Part shown: positions 20,349-28,595 of the stretch, piece by piece
Numbering within the stretch: the first letter of the stretch is position 1
How the letters are laid out: every line of letters starts with the position of its first letter
Source of the DNA: Bradyrhizobium lablabi
GTDB taxonomy: Bacteria > Pseudomonadota > Alphaproteobacteria > Rhizobiales > Xanthobacteraceae
DNA length: 64,000 nt
Assembly (NCBI RefSeq): GCF_018131005.1
Contig: NZ_JAFCJK010000009.1
Coordinates: 186,001 to 250,000 of the forward strand
Direction of reading: 5' to 3'
Translations under genes and position numbers: made by a program
Notes under the pieces: model-generated
What the model was told of the DNA's origin: nothing
What the model saw: only the letters and a program-made list of their open reading frames with translations
The model's database searches: none

Positions 20349-20390
20349 GGCCCATCGCTCTGGTTGAACGATGGGCCCTTTTCCTTTTTC
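20349..20390 (+). terminator. Rho-independent terminator
   Basis: GGCCCATCG (20349-20357) pairs with CGATGGGCC (20369-20377), followed by CTTTTCCTTTTTC. It ends the preceding small gene and faces the convergent serine hydrolase gene. Confidence 0.9.
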
Positions 20391-20423
20391 GCCGAGCGAA
20401 ATCTCACAAGGCGGTGATGATGC

Positions 20424-21689
20424 TCACTTCACCATCGCGCCATAGACGATGTCCTGCACCTGCTCGCGATAATATTTGCGAAGTTCGCCGGGCGCCGCCG
20501 TTCCCACCACCACGACGAGGCGTTCCTTCGGATCGCAGAAGAACTGCGTACCGTAGGCGCCATTCCAGGTGAACTCGCCGGGATTGCCCGGCACCGAGGA
20601 CAGGCCCTCGGTGGTGCGCACGGCCACGCCAAGACCGAAGCCGAAGCCGCCGCGATGCGGTTCGAGATTCGCGACGTTGTTCTTGATCTCCGGCCCGAGA
20701 TGGTTGGAGGTCATGTGGTGAACCGTCTTGGGGCTCAGGATACGCTTGCCGTCGAGTTCGCCGCCGTCGAGCAGCATCTGACCGAAGCGGACATAGTCGC
20801 CCACAGTGGCGAAAGCGCAGGCCCCGCCACAGTCAAATTTGGTTTGCGCATCGAGAAGCTTGATCGCCTGCGGCTTGCCGGTCAGCGGATCGTTGGGGAA
20901 CGGACGGGCGAGACGTTCGCGCTGGCCCTCGGCGGGGTGGAAAGTGGCGTCTCTCATGCCAAGCGGCTGCCAGACAGTGGCGGCGAGATAGTCGCCAAGC
21001 CGCTGTCCCGACACTTTCTCGACGACGGCGCCCAGCACGTCAATCGAGAAGCCATATTCGAATTCGGTCGACGGCTGATGCGCCAGCGGCAGCTTCGTCA
21101 TGCGATCGACGAAGGCCTGCGTATCGCCCTCGAGCGCGGGCGCGGTGCCGTCAGGATAGAGGCGCGCGAGCGGGCTCGAGGAGTCCGGCCGTCCGCCGTA
21201 CATCAGGCCGGAGGTGTGTCGATAAAGGTCGTGAATGAAGATCGGCGACGCCTGCGGATCCATCTTCAACGAACCATCCGCCTGCGGCACGCCAACTTTC
21301 ATGTCGGCGAAGCCCGGATAATAGTCCGCCAGTTTCGCCTGCAGCGGCAGGCGGCCCTGCTCCATCAGCGTCAATCCCGCAACCGCGGCCATCGGCTTCG
21401 TCATCGAGGCGAGCGCGAACACGGCATCTATCGGCATCGCCGTGCCTTTCGCCGGGTCAAGCTCGCCATAGGCCTTGTAGTGCACGAGCTTGCCGTCGCG
21501 CGCGATCGCAACCACCGCACCGGGCACGCGCTTGGCCGCGATCTCGCGGGCGAAGAAATCGTCCATCCGCGACAGGCCAGCTTGCGAAAAGCCGACTTCG
21601 TCCGGCTTTGCCTCAGGCAGCGGCGCCGCATGGGCGACATCGAAAACGACGCCGGCGGCAACAGCCGCGGCAATTGCGAGTTTCTTCAT
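20424..21689 (-). CDS. Serine hydrolase, class C beta-lactamase family, periplasmic
   Basis: 421 residues with a signal peptide (MKKLAIAAAVAAG, cleavage near AHA-AP). The nucleophile motif SxxK is S95-M-T-K98 in 'ALASMTKPMAAVAG'. The usual YxN box seems to be 'YGF' in 'FEYGFSIDVLGAVVEK', so the Asn is absent, as in many esterase-like members. 'GGACAFATVGDYVRFGQML' and 'WNGAYGTQFFCDPKERLVVV' are typical of the EstB/LpqK-type group. Esterase or D-aminopeptidase activity is more likely than antibiotic hydrolysis. Monocistronic. Confidence 0.88.
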   Translation of the reverse strand: MKKLAIAAAVAAGVVFDVAHAAPLPEAKPDEVGFSQAGLSRMDDFFAREIAAKRVPGAVVAIARDGKLVHYKAYGELDPAKGTAMPIDAVFALASMTKPMAAVAGLTLMEQGRLPLQAKLADYYPGFADMKVGVPQADGSLKMDPQASPIFIHDLYRHTSGLMYGGRPDSSSPLARLYPDGTAPALEGDTQAFVDRMTKLPLAHQPSTEFEYGFSIDVLGAVVEKVSGQRLGDYLAATVWQPLGMRDATFHPAEGQRERLARPFPNDPLTGKPQAIKLLDAQTKFDCGGACAFATVGDYVRFGQMLLDGGELDGKRILSPKTVHHMTSNHLGPEIKNNVANLEPHRGGFGFGLGVAVRTTEGLSSVPGNPGEFTWNGAYGTQFFCDPKERLVVVVGTAAPGELRKYYREQVQDIVYGAMVK

Positions 21690-21950
21690 TGGTTCCTCCC
21701 AAACAGGGCTCGGGCGATTGTTTTGAAGTTCAGTGCCCGCGGGTCATAGGCTTAGATCACGCGCGAAAGAGCGGCAACGGCTTTATGCCGTTCCTATGAG
21801 ATCGCCTCACCTCCGCCCTCGAAATAATATTCGCGCCAAAAGATATTGGACCGACAAGCTTCGCAAGCGCGCCACGCCGACCGATTGCCGACTTTGCCGA
21901 CAGCCGAAACCGGAGTGTGCCGACTGCGTCAATCAGAAGGAAACGCCAAC

Positions 21951-22205
21951 ATGAAGCTCGTCGAACCTCCCTCGTGCAGTTCGCCCTCGATCGTCGTCTT
22001 TGTCGGCAGAAACCGCAGGGGACAGTGGGTTGCGCAGCAACAGAACGGACTCTATGGCGGGCTGTTCGTCAGCCGCGCGCAGGCCATCAAATACGCCCTG
22101 TTCGAGAACGGCCGGCATCCGGAGACCATCGTCGAACTGTCGCGCGAGATCGAGCTCGACTTGGGCACGCAGCCGCAAGCCGGCATCGCGCGTCGCGCCG
22201 CCTGA
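21951..22205 (+). CDS. Small conserved protein of unknown function
   Basis: 84 residues from ATG 21951, preceded by AGAAGGA (21935-21941). The core 'VFVGRNRRGQWVAQQQNGL' and 'GGLFVSRAQAIKYALFENG' predict a short beta-sheet followed by a helix. I recognise the pattern of a family found often in Bradyrhizobium and related Rhizobiales, without known function. It lies 28 bases upstream of the next small gene and is probably cotranscribed. Confidence 0.7.
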   Translation: MKLVEPPSCSSPSIVVFVGRNRRGQWVAQQQNGLYGGLFVSRAQAIKYALFENGRHPETIVELSREIELDLGTQPQAGIARRAA

Positions 22206-22233
22206 CACCGCGCACTCCTCAAGGAGTATTCCA

Positions 22234-22680
22234 GTGCTCCAGCTTCATTCTTCCACGTCCGAGCGCGACCAGGTGGTCGACACCATAATCACGCTCACGC
22301 ATCTGTCGAATCTCAATCGCGCGATTGTCGCGGGCCTCGACAGCACAGAGCTGTATGTCGACCTGCGCCGGCGCGGCTTCGTCCGGATCGGACTGCCCTC
22401 GACGTTCCGCTTGCGCAAGGCGGTTTGCGCGGTTGGCCTCATCACCGTGCGGGACTCGTTCGCCGAGTTCGAGTCGGCGCTGGCCCAGGTCGCGCCGTCT
22501 CTCGGCACCAGCGCGATGATCGCCGTGCTGATCAGGTCGGACCCGAGCGGATTTGCGTTGAATATCCGCAAGAAGCTCGAACAGCTCGGCTTCCGTATCG
22601 AGGCGGGCGTCAGGTGCCATCGGGGCCTCGTGCTTTCTGCCGGCCGGCAGGCCTTCGGCCACATGGAATGCGCGGCGTAA
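22234..22680 (+). CDS. Small conserved protein with GTG start
   Basis: 148 residues. GTG 22234 is preceded by AAGGAG (22221-22226) at 7 bases; upstream open sequence in this frame overlaps the previous gene and has no ribosome binding site. The sequence alternates helices and strands ('LYVDLRRRGFVRIG', 'AMIAVLIRSDPSGFALNIRKKLEQLGFRI' in pieces), giving a ferredoxin-like look. No family assigned. Second gene of a likely two-gene unit. Confidence 0.65.
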   Translation: MLQLHSSTSERDQVVDTIITLTHLSNLNRAIVAGLDSTELYVDLRRRGFVRIGLPSTFRLRKAVCAVGLITVRDSFAEFESALAQVAPSLGTSAMIAVLIRSDPSGFALNIRKKLEQLGFRIEAGVRCHRGLVLSAGRQAFGHMECAA

Positions 22681-22852
22681 GGCGCCGCACATTCAGCCTT
22701 CACCCCCGACGCGCGATGAGATGAGGATTCGTCATCGGCCTCCGGCAGGCCGCTTGCTCCCTGAGACCGGCACGTTGTTCGGAACGATCTTGTTTTGATT
22801 GGACCCGTTCACGGCAAGACCCCATCTTCGATGAGATTTTGCTCGTCGAGTC

Positions 22853-23794
22853 CTACGCCGACGTGGCGTTCGCCTCGATCCACTTGGCGATGTTGGTTGC
22901 GGCGTCGCCGTAGAACGTCCGATAAAGGTCTTCGGTGACGTAGCCGATGTGAGGCGTCGCGAGAACGTTCTCCAGCTTCCGGAACGGGTGGTCGGGAGGC
23001 AACGGCTCGACGTCGAATACGTCGATTGCGGCACCGGCGATCCGGCGTGCCTGCAGCGCGGCGATCAGAGCTGCCTCATCGACGATCGGACCACGCGATG
23101 AGTTGACGAGTCTCGCCGTCGGCTTCATCAGTCCGAGTTCGGGCGCGCCGACCAGCCCCCTGGTGCGCTTGCTCAGCACGAGATGGATTGTCACGATGTC
23201 GGCCTCGCGAAACAGCGTTTGCTTGCCGACGAGCGTTGCGCCTGCGGCGCCTGCTCTCTCCTCGGTCAGGTTCTCGCTCCACGCGATCACCTTCATGCCG
23301 AAGGCAAGACCGATGCGCGCGACTTCGCTTCCGATATTGCCGAGGCCCAGCACGCCCAGGGTCGTGCCCCGCAGGTTGGCGCCGAGCCCTGTTTGCCACC
23401 CGCCCGCCCTGAGCGAAGCTGCTTCGCGGTCGATGCCCCGCATGCTCGCCATGATCAACAACCAGGCGAATTCGATGGTGGGAGTGGCATCATAGCCGGT
23501 CGAAGTGACCTCGATGCCGAGATCGGCTGCGATCCTGGCGTCGATCGAGGCGTTTCGCGGTCCCGTCGAGGCGATGAGCTTGAGGTTCGGCAGTTGGCGC
23601 AAGATCTCCCCTGGAAGCGGTGTGCGCTCGCGCATGACGCACACAACGTCGAATGGCAGCAGCCGCTCGACGACCGCCGAGGGATCGGCGACGTGGTCGT
23701 TGAAAACGACGATCTCGGCTTGCTGCCGGACGGCCGACCAATCAGCGAGCCGGAGCGCCACATTCTGGTAGTCGTCGAGGATCGCAACCTTCAT
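22853..23794 (-). CDS. D-2-hydroxyacid dehydrogenase, NAD-dependent
   Basis: 313 residues from ATG 23794; ATG 23800 is too near the GAGGGAG ribosome binding site. The NAD-binding motif is 'LGVLGLGNIGSEVARIG'; the catalytic Arg lies in 'RLVNSSRGPIVDEAAL', the Glu in 'FDVEPLP', and the His in 'LATPHIGYVTED'. It interconverts 2-hydroxy acids and 2-oxo acids in the cytoplasm. It lies 12 bases after the alpha/beta hydrolase gene, forming an operon in which the hydrolase could release a 2-hydroxy acid. An operator-like dyad lies upstream of the pair. Confidence 0.93.
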   Translation of the reverse strand: MKVAILDDYQNVALRLADWSAVRQQAEIVVFNDHVADPSAVVERLLPFDVVCVMRERTPLPGEILRQLPNLKLIASTGPRNASIDARIAADLGIEVTSTGYDATPTIEFAWLLIMASMRGIDREAASLRAGGWQTGLGANLRGTTLGVLGLGNIGSEVARIGLAFGMKVIAWSENLTEERAGAAGATLVGKQTLFREADIVTIHLVLSKRTRGLVGAPELGLMKPTARLVNSSRGPIVDEAALIAALQARRIAGAAIDVFDVEPLPPDHPFRKLENVLATPHIGYVTEDLYRTFYGDAATNIAKWIEANATSA

Positions 23795-23806
23795 CGGCAT
23801 TCTCCC

Positions 23807-24646
23807 TCATGTAACCTGATGCTCCGCAGCGAAGAACTCGGCCAGGGCCGCTGCCACTGCCTTTGGATCGTTCTCCATCGGAATGTGACCGGCCGACTTG
23901 ATGCGGACGAGTCTCGTTTCCGGAATCTCGCGCGCGTAGCGTTCGGCATAGTCGATCGTCTGGAATCCGTCGTCCTCTCCCCAAAGCAGAAGCTTTGGCG
24001 TCGTGGATTCGAGCAGCGCCGGCAGCATCTCCATGGTGTAGCGGTGGTCTGCGGCGCCCGCGAGCGCCAGCCATGAGCGGGCAACCCTTGGGTCCTTCCA
24101 TGGATCGAGATATTCATTGATCTCGGCTTCGCTGGCGGGACGCCCGAGCGACTTTACGACCGACACGCGGCGCGCGGCAACAACATCGTCTCGCGTCGTA
24201 GCAGCGGCCACCGCCGGATCCCGGAAGCGGGCAACGCCGGGGACGGGCCAGGAATCGTACATGACGCCGTTCACGACGGCCACGCGCGGCACTTCCACCT
24301 CCTTTGCGAGCATCAGATGCTGCGCCACGCCTCCGCCGATATCGTGGCCGGCGACCATGACGGGACCCTTCTGGCCGAGCGCTTTCAGGAAATGCAGCAG
24401 CCAGCCCGACAGACGCGGGACCGACGCCTCGGCCACGGCGAGTTCGCCTCCGGAGCGGCCGAAGCCGGGAAAATCGACCGCCACCGGACGAAGGCCGGCG
24501 GCGGCTATTCCCTCGAGCACGGGCTGCCAGACTCGACTCCAATAGGTGCCATGCAGCAACAGCAGCAAGGGACCGCCCTCTCCGGCAGTGAGATAGCTGA
24601 CCGGGATGCCGCCCACCTCGATTGTCTCGCGCCTTGCTCTTGACAT
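23807..24646 (-). CDS. Alpha/beta hydrolase with Asp nucleophile (epoxide hydrolase/dehalogenase-like)
   Basis: 279 residues. The oxyanion region is 'LLLLHGTYWS', the nucleophile elbow is 'AGHDIGGG' with D102 in place of Ser, and the general-base His is in 'SAGHIPMEND' near residue 258. An Asp nucleophile is characteristic of epoxide hydrolases, haloalkane dehalogenases and haloacetate dehalogenases. The downstream 2-hydroxyacid dehydrogenase would fit a haloacid or epoxy-acid product, which is inference. First gene of the operon; ATTCC-N5-GGAAT lies 92 bases upstream (24738-24752). Confidence 0.85.
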   Translation of the reverse strand: MSRARRETIEVGGIPVSYLTAGEGGPLLLLLHGTYWSRVWQPVLEGIAAAGLRPVAVDFPGFGRSGGELAVAEASVPRLSGWLLHFLKALGQKGPVMVAGHDIGGGVAQHLMLAKEVEVPRVAVVNGVMYDSWPVPGVARFRDPAVAAATTRDDVVAARRVSVVKSLGRPASEAEINEYLDPWKDPRVARSWLALAGAADHRYTMEMLPALLESTTPKLLLWGEDDGFQTIDYAERYAREIPETRLVRIKSAGHIPMENDPKAVAAALAEFFAAEHQVT

Positions 24647-24737
24647 CGCTCTGCTCCTTGTCCTGCGTTTGTCGAATGCAACCGGCGGAGCCTGGAAGGT
24701 CGCGGCGGCGCCGCGTTGGACGTGCGGACTAGGCGCT

Positions 24738-24752
24738 ATTCCGCCGGGGAAT
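24738..24752 (-). promoter_or_regulatory. LysR-type operator candidate, site 1
   Basis: ATTCC-GCCGG-GGAAT, a perfect 5-bp inverted repeat with a 5-base spacer, fitting the T-N11-A pattern of LysR boxes. Its centre is 99 bases before the hydrolase start codon. Three related sites lie at 25591, 26277 and 27704. Confidence 0.65.
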
Positions 24753-24924
24753 GAAGGCTTGGCCGCGCTCGTCCTGCGGTGAGCGCGGCCGGCGGCCTCC
24801 CGTGTTTGGGGCTATTGCTGCGCGCGCACCACATCCTGCCGGAGCAGATAGAGCGATACGGCCGCTTCGCGCCGAGCTCAGGCCGCCCTCGCCAGCTGCG
24901 CGAGGGCGGCCCGGTGGAGTCCGG

Positions 24925-25500
24925 TCAGGCGGCAGGCCGGAGCTTGCCGGGCGCGGTCCATTCAGCGCCCTTCATGAAGGAATCGTTCGGCGTGTCCGCG
25001 AGATGGTTGGTGTAGTTGGAGATGAGCTTGGTCGCGGCGATCACCAGCACGTCGAGCACCGACTGATTGTCGTAGCCGGCCGCCTTGAAGGCTGCGACGT
25101 CGGCCTCGCTCACAAAACCGCGCTGGCGGGTGATCTTGGCGGCAAATTCGCGCAACGCCTCCAGCTTCGCATCGGCAATCGGACGACCCTCGCGGACCGC
25201 CGCGATTGTCGCGTTGTCAACCTTCGCCATGCGCGAAAGGTTGGTATGGCCGGCCATGCAATAGGTGCACTCGTTCTCGTAGATGATGGCGAGATAGGCG
25301 ATGTTGCGCTCCTGCGGCGTGAAACTGGTCTTCTCGGCGATGTCCCAGAGAGCGTTGTAGGCCTCGAGCGCCGCCGGGCTCTCGGCGAGAACGCGATGCA
25401 GATTGGGCACAAAGCCCCAGGCCTTCTGGACGCCGTTGAGCATCTCGGCGGAGGCAGCCGGCGCGCTGGCGGTTTCGTGAAGCTTGAATCCGTTGATCAT
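24925..25500 (-). CDS. AhpD-like carboxymuconolactone decarboxylase family protein
   Basis: 191 residues, all-helical. The redox motif is 'ENECTYCMAGH': Cys78, Cys81 and His85, the arrangement of AhpD-type alkylhydroperoxidases and peroxidase-related proteins. It likely reduces organic peroxides or acts as a thiol oxidoreductase. GGAGAAC precedes the ATG. It is monocistronic, with a perfect ATTCC-N5-GGAAT dyad centred 98 bases upstream of its start. Confidence 0.9.
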   Translation of the reverse strand: MINGFKLHETASAPAASAEMLNGVQKAWGFVPNLHRVLAESPAALEAYNALWDIAEKTSFTPQERNIAYLAIIYENECTYCMAGHTNLSRMAKVDNATIAAVREGRPIADAKLEALREFAAKITRQRGFVSEADVAAFKAAGYDNQSVLDVLVIAATKLISNYTNHLADTPNDSFMKGAEWTAPGKLRPAA

Positions 25501-25590
25501 TTCTGTTCTCCGTTTTGAGCATCGAACGATGCATCGCCACCATCATCCATTCCCGGATGCCGCAGCAGACCCGACGTAGTGATATCGCTC

Positions 25591-25605
25591 ATTCCGTTTG
25601 GGAAT
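25591..25605 (-). promoter_or_regulatory. LysR-type operator candidate, site 2
   Basis: ATTCC-GTTTG-GGAAT, extended to TCATTCC...GGAATGA (25589-25607). It is centred 98 bases upstream of the AhpD-like gene start, almost the same distance as site 1 to its gene. Confidence 0.65.
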
Positions 25606-25948
25606 GAATGTCCCGGAAGGGCTATTGCAGACGCGAGCCTCGCGCTGTTCTTGTTTGAAGGCGAATTAAACGTTGTGAGAAGTTGTTAAGACGTGGGCGG
25701 CTGCACCGGGGAAGCGCGACCAGTTGAATGGCTGTCCGCTTGGGGATGATTGGGCAAGCAGTGCGATGTGCGCCTACAGGCTCGGCGCAGCACAGACATT
25801 GAGACGCCGCTGCCAAATATTCACGCGAGAAATAGGAGTTATTACGAGGAGCGGCTGCCGCAATCGTTCCTTGCACGCAGTTGCCGATTCACTTCGCTTG
25901 TCTTGCCTTTGGCAGCGGGCCGAAACCGCACGGACGGGCCCGTGCTCT

Positions 25949-26182
25949 TCATCCCCGGCCCTGGAAGATGCAGCGTAGCAGCATCTCCAGATGGGGCGCG
26001 GCAATGACGGCAAGGCTCGCTATCGCACTGCCCGTCATCGCATAAACAAATAATGCAGTTCTTGCGACTCCGCTCACCGACTGAATTGCCTCGAAGGCCA
26101 CGGCCTTCGCGTAAGTCATGCGGTTCGAGCCTGCATTGGCGATCAGGGCCGGCGTCGCGATCGGGTGTGGACAGGTGGTCAT
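25949..26182 (-). CDS. Small membrane-associated protein
   Basis: 77 residues from ATG 26182, which has an excellent ribosome binding site (AAGGAGAG) on the minus strand. One or two hydrophobic helices are present (about 42-66), with 'ARTALFVYAMTGSAIASL'. No family is recognised. It is divergent from the LysR gene and shares a 112-base control region with it that holds operator candidate site 3, centred 102 bases upstream of this start. The gene is well supported by its start signals and position. Confidence 0.6.
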   Translation of the reverse strand: MTTCPHPIATPALIANAGSNRMTYAKAVAFEAIQSVSGVARTALFVYAMTGSAIASLAVIAAPHLEMLLRCIFQGRG

Positions 26183-26276
26183 CGCTCTCTCTCCTTCGCC
26201 GGGCAACCGCTCGGATGGCTGGAGAGATGGCCCAATTCTCGCCCCGCATGGCAGATAGGGCGGAGCGATATGGCTC

Positions 26277-26291
26277 ATTCCTGCGGAGAAT
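26277..26291. promoter_or_regulatory. LysR-type operator candidate, site 3
   Basis: ATTCC-TGCGG-AGAAT, one mismatch from the other sites. It ends 3 bases before the LysR start codon and overlaps its ribosome binding site, compatible with autorepression. It is also centred 102 bases before the divergent small gene. Confidence 0.55.
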
Positions 26292-26294
26292 AGG

Positions 26295-27176
26295 ATGGAT
26301 CGACTGGCTTCAATGGAGACATTCGTGCGGGTCGTCGAAACCGGCTCGTTCTCCGGGGCGGCCCGGCAACTTCGGGTAGGGCAACCGGCAGTCTCGAAGT
26401 CGGTCGCGCAGCTGGAGGAGTATCTCGGCGTCAAGCTGCTGACCCGCTCGACGCGCGGCCTCACCCCGACGGAGGCCGGGCTCGGCTATCTCGAGCGGGC
26501 CCGGCGGGCCCTCGAGGAAGCGGCCGAGGCCGAACGCGCCGCGCGCGGAGCAGGCGCCGGGTTGAAAGGCAGATTGCGCGTCTGCGCCGCCGTCACCTTC
26601 GCGCGCATCCATCTCATTCCGCTGTTGCCGGGATTTCTGGCGCTTCATCCCGAGCTCGACCTGGAAGTGCTGCTGGACGACCGTCACATCGACCTCGTCC
26701 AGGAGGGGATCGACGTGGCGCTTCGGATGGGAAAGATGACGGACTCGGCGCTGACCGCTCGCCGCATCGCAAGGTGCAAGCGCCTCGTGCTCGGCACACC
26801 CGCTTATTTCGAGCGTGCCGGCATGCCTTCAACTCCAAGCGAGCTCAGCAAGCATCAGGCCGTCGTCTATCTCCAGGGAGAGGGCAGCATCTGGTCGTTT
26901 CGACGCGAAAGCACCGAATTGGCCGTCACCGTTCAAAGCCGGTTGCGGGTGACCGCCGCGGAGGGCGTGAGAGCCGCTGTTCTCGCCGACGTCGGCCTCA
27001 CCATCGCATCGGAGTGGATGTTCAGCCCCGAGCTTCGATCCGGCGCCGTCCGTGCCGTGCTTCTGGAATGGGATCTTCCTGCGCTCGACCTGTGGGCCGT
27101 GCTTCCCACCGGACGCGCCGCGACCGCCAAGGCACGGGCGTTCGTGGATTTCTTCGAGCGTGCGTTCAACGCGTGA
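26295..27176 (+). CDS. LysR family transcriptional regulator
   Basis: 293 residues. The winged helix (about 1-60) reads 'FVRVVETGSFSGAARQL' and 'QPAVSKSVAQLEEYLGVKLLTRSTRG'; the effector domain (about 90-290) follows the CrgA/PecT branch with 'LLDDRHIDLVQEGIDVALRMG'. Members of this branch often control oxidoreductase genes placed nearby. It lies among AhpD-like, peroxiredoxin-like and old yellow enzyme genes and between four copies of one dyad, so it is the best candidate to bind them. The inducer is unknown; one Cys (LRVCAAV) starts the effector domain. Confidence 0.93.
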   Translation: MDRLASMETFVRVVETGSFSGAARQLRVGQPAVSKSVAQLEEYLGVKLLTRSTRGLTPTEAGLGYLERARRALEEAAEAERAARGAGAGLKGRLRVCAAVTFARIHLIPLLPGFLALHPELDLEVLLDDRHIDLVQEGIDVALRMGKMTDSALTARRIARCKRLVLGTPAYFERAGMPSTPSELSKHQAVVYLQGEGSIWSFRRESTELAVTVQSRLRVTAAEGVRAAVLADVGLTIASEWMFSPELRSGAVRAVLLEWDLPALDLWAVLPTGRAATAKARAFVDFFERAFNA

Positions 27177-27332
27177 TCGCGCAGGCCTCCGCTTGGCGGC
27201 AGGCGGCGCCGGCGGCGGAAAGACGAACGAGCATGTTTTCGATCCGGCGCAGCATTCAAGGTTTCGGGGCGATCAGTAGGGTGTCACTCAACGGAGTTGC
27301 TCATCCCGAGCCTCCTTCCAAGGAGTGTCGCA

Positions 27333-27686
27333 ATGTCCCGCACCTCGTTCCTGAAGCACTCGATCCGCATCGCCGCAGCCGCTTTCCTGTTTGCCGGCCT
27401 GCTGTCGCCGGCACATGCGGCCAACCAACAGGACGCCGCGAGCGTCTACCCAGTTCTACCGGTCAGCGCATCGGCTCACGACAGCGTCAACGAGACCGGG
27501 TCGACCGTGGCACATAACCGCGCGCTGAAGCTGACCTCGCGCCGCCCCTGGCTTGCTCCGGTCGGCCACCGCCAACCGCGCCGGGCCGAGATCTCCCAAT
27601 CCGAGACGCTCTCGACATGGGAGGAGCAGCAGAAGCAGCTCGACGCGCAGCTGGACCGCAAGCTGGTCATCTGCCGCGGGTGCTGA
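27333..27686 (+). CDS. Small secreted protein, unknown function
   Basis: 117 residues with AAGGAG (27320-27325) placed before ATG 27333. The signal peptide (MSRTSFLKHSIRIAAAAFLF, cleavage after AHA-AN) is clear. The mature part is polar with a basic centre and a final 'VICRGC' holding two Cys. No family recognised. It lies between the LysR gene and the peroxiredoxin-like gene on the same strand; a perfect hairpin follows at 27699-27723. Confidence 0.65.
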   Translation: MSRTSFLKHSIRIAAAAFLFAGLLSPAHAANQQDAASVYPVLPVSASAHDSVNETGSTVAHNRALKLTSRRPWLAPVGHRQPRRAEISQSETLSTWEEQQKQLDAQLDRKLVICRGC

Positions 27687-27698
27687 TCTCCCGCGGGG

Positions 27699-27723
27699 CC
27701 CTTATTCCTGACGGGAATAAGGG
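27699..27723 (+). promoter_or_regulatory. LysR-type operator candidate, site 4, inside a 10-bp hairpin
   Basis: CCCTTATTCC and GGAATAAGGG form a perfect 10-bp inverted repeat with spacer TGACG; the core ATTCC-N5-GGAAT is 27704-27718. It is centred 129 bases upstream of the peroxiredoxin-like start. It could also end the upstream gene's transcript, although no T run follows. Confidence 0.6.
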
Positions 27724-27839
27724 CTAGTCCGCCGGCCCGGCTACCCCGCACGGCCGTCTCCTCTAGTTTCCTGCGTGTGAACTTCAACGAATCGGACGGC
27801 GTCGCCGTCCTCCGCGCAAACGCTAATTGGAGACCCGTT

Positions 27840-28514
27840 ATGTCGCTTCAAGCCAAGCTCGATGCTTTCAAGGCCGATTTCGAAGCCGGAAAGCCGCCCT
27901 ACAGTGTTCCCCGCAGCGTCATCGAGACGATGCACCGCGCCACTGCTGAACTGATCCAGTCCGGGGCCGCCCGGCGCGCAAGGAAGGCCGGCGACATCGC
28001 CCCTCCCTTCTCGCTGAAGGACCCGGAAGGCAATGCGGTCTCTTCGGCGAATCTGCTGAGGCGCGGCCCGCTGGTGCTCAGCTTCTACCGCGGCGTCTGG
28101 TGTCCGTATTGCAATATGGAGTTGCAGGCGCTCGAAGCAGCAAAGCCGGAATTCGACAAATACGGCGCTTCGCTGGTCGCGATCTCGCCGCAGACCGCGC
28201 CGAACAGCCGGAAGTCGGTCCGTCAGAACAAGCTGTCCTTCCCGATCCTGTCGGACGTGAAAGGCCAGGTTGGCGACGCGTTCGGGCTCCGCTTCCACCT
28301 CCAGGATTATCTGGTCGAGCTCTACAAGCAGTTGAAGAACGATCTGCCGACCTTCAACGACGATCCGAGTTGGACGCTGCCGATGCCGGCCCGCTACGTG
28401 ATCGGTCAGGATGGCGTGATCCTCTATTCCGAAGTCAATCCCGACTACACCCGCCGGCCCGAACCTGAAGACATGATCCCGGTCCTTCAGCGGGCAACCG
28501 CCGTCAAGGCGTAA
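27840..28514 (+). CDS. Peroxiredoxin-like thiol oxidoreductase (AhpC/TSA fold)
   Basis: 224 residues. A helical N-terminal extension (1-48) precedes the thioredoxin fold 'IAPPFSLKDPEGNAV'. The active site is 'YRGVWCPYC' with Cys88 and Cys91, a CxxC rather than the single peroxidatic Cys of typical AhpC. It is the peroxiredoxin-like family common in soil bacteria, likely reducing organic peroxides or disulfides. ATG 27840 follows TGGAGAC. It lies 81 bases upstream of the old yellow enzyme gene, probably in one operon. Confidence 0.88.
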   Translation: MSLQAKLDAFKADFEAGKPPYSVPRSVIETMHRATAELIQSGAARRARKAGDIAPPFSLKDPEGNAVSSANLLRRGPLVLSFYRGVWCPYCNMELQALEAAKPEFDKYGASLVAISPQTAPNSRKSVRQNKLSFPILSDVKGQVGDAFGLRFHLQDYLVELYKQLKNDLPTFNDDPSWTLPMPARYVIGQDGVILYSEVNPDYTRRPEPEDMIPVLQRATAVKA

Positions 28515-28595
28515 CGGCGCATGAGGCGGCCGGTGGGGCGCGATCCTTTCGCGACCACCGGCCGCTGTCCTCCCATCCGATCCAAGGAAACGACA

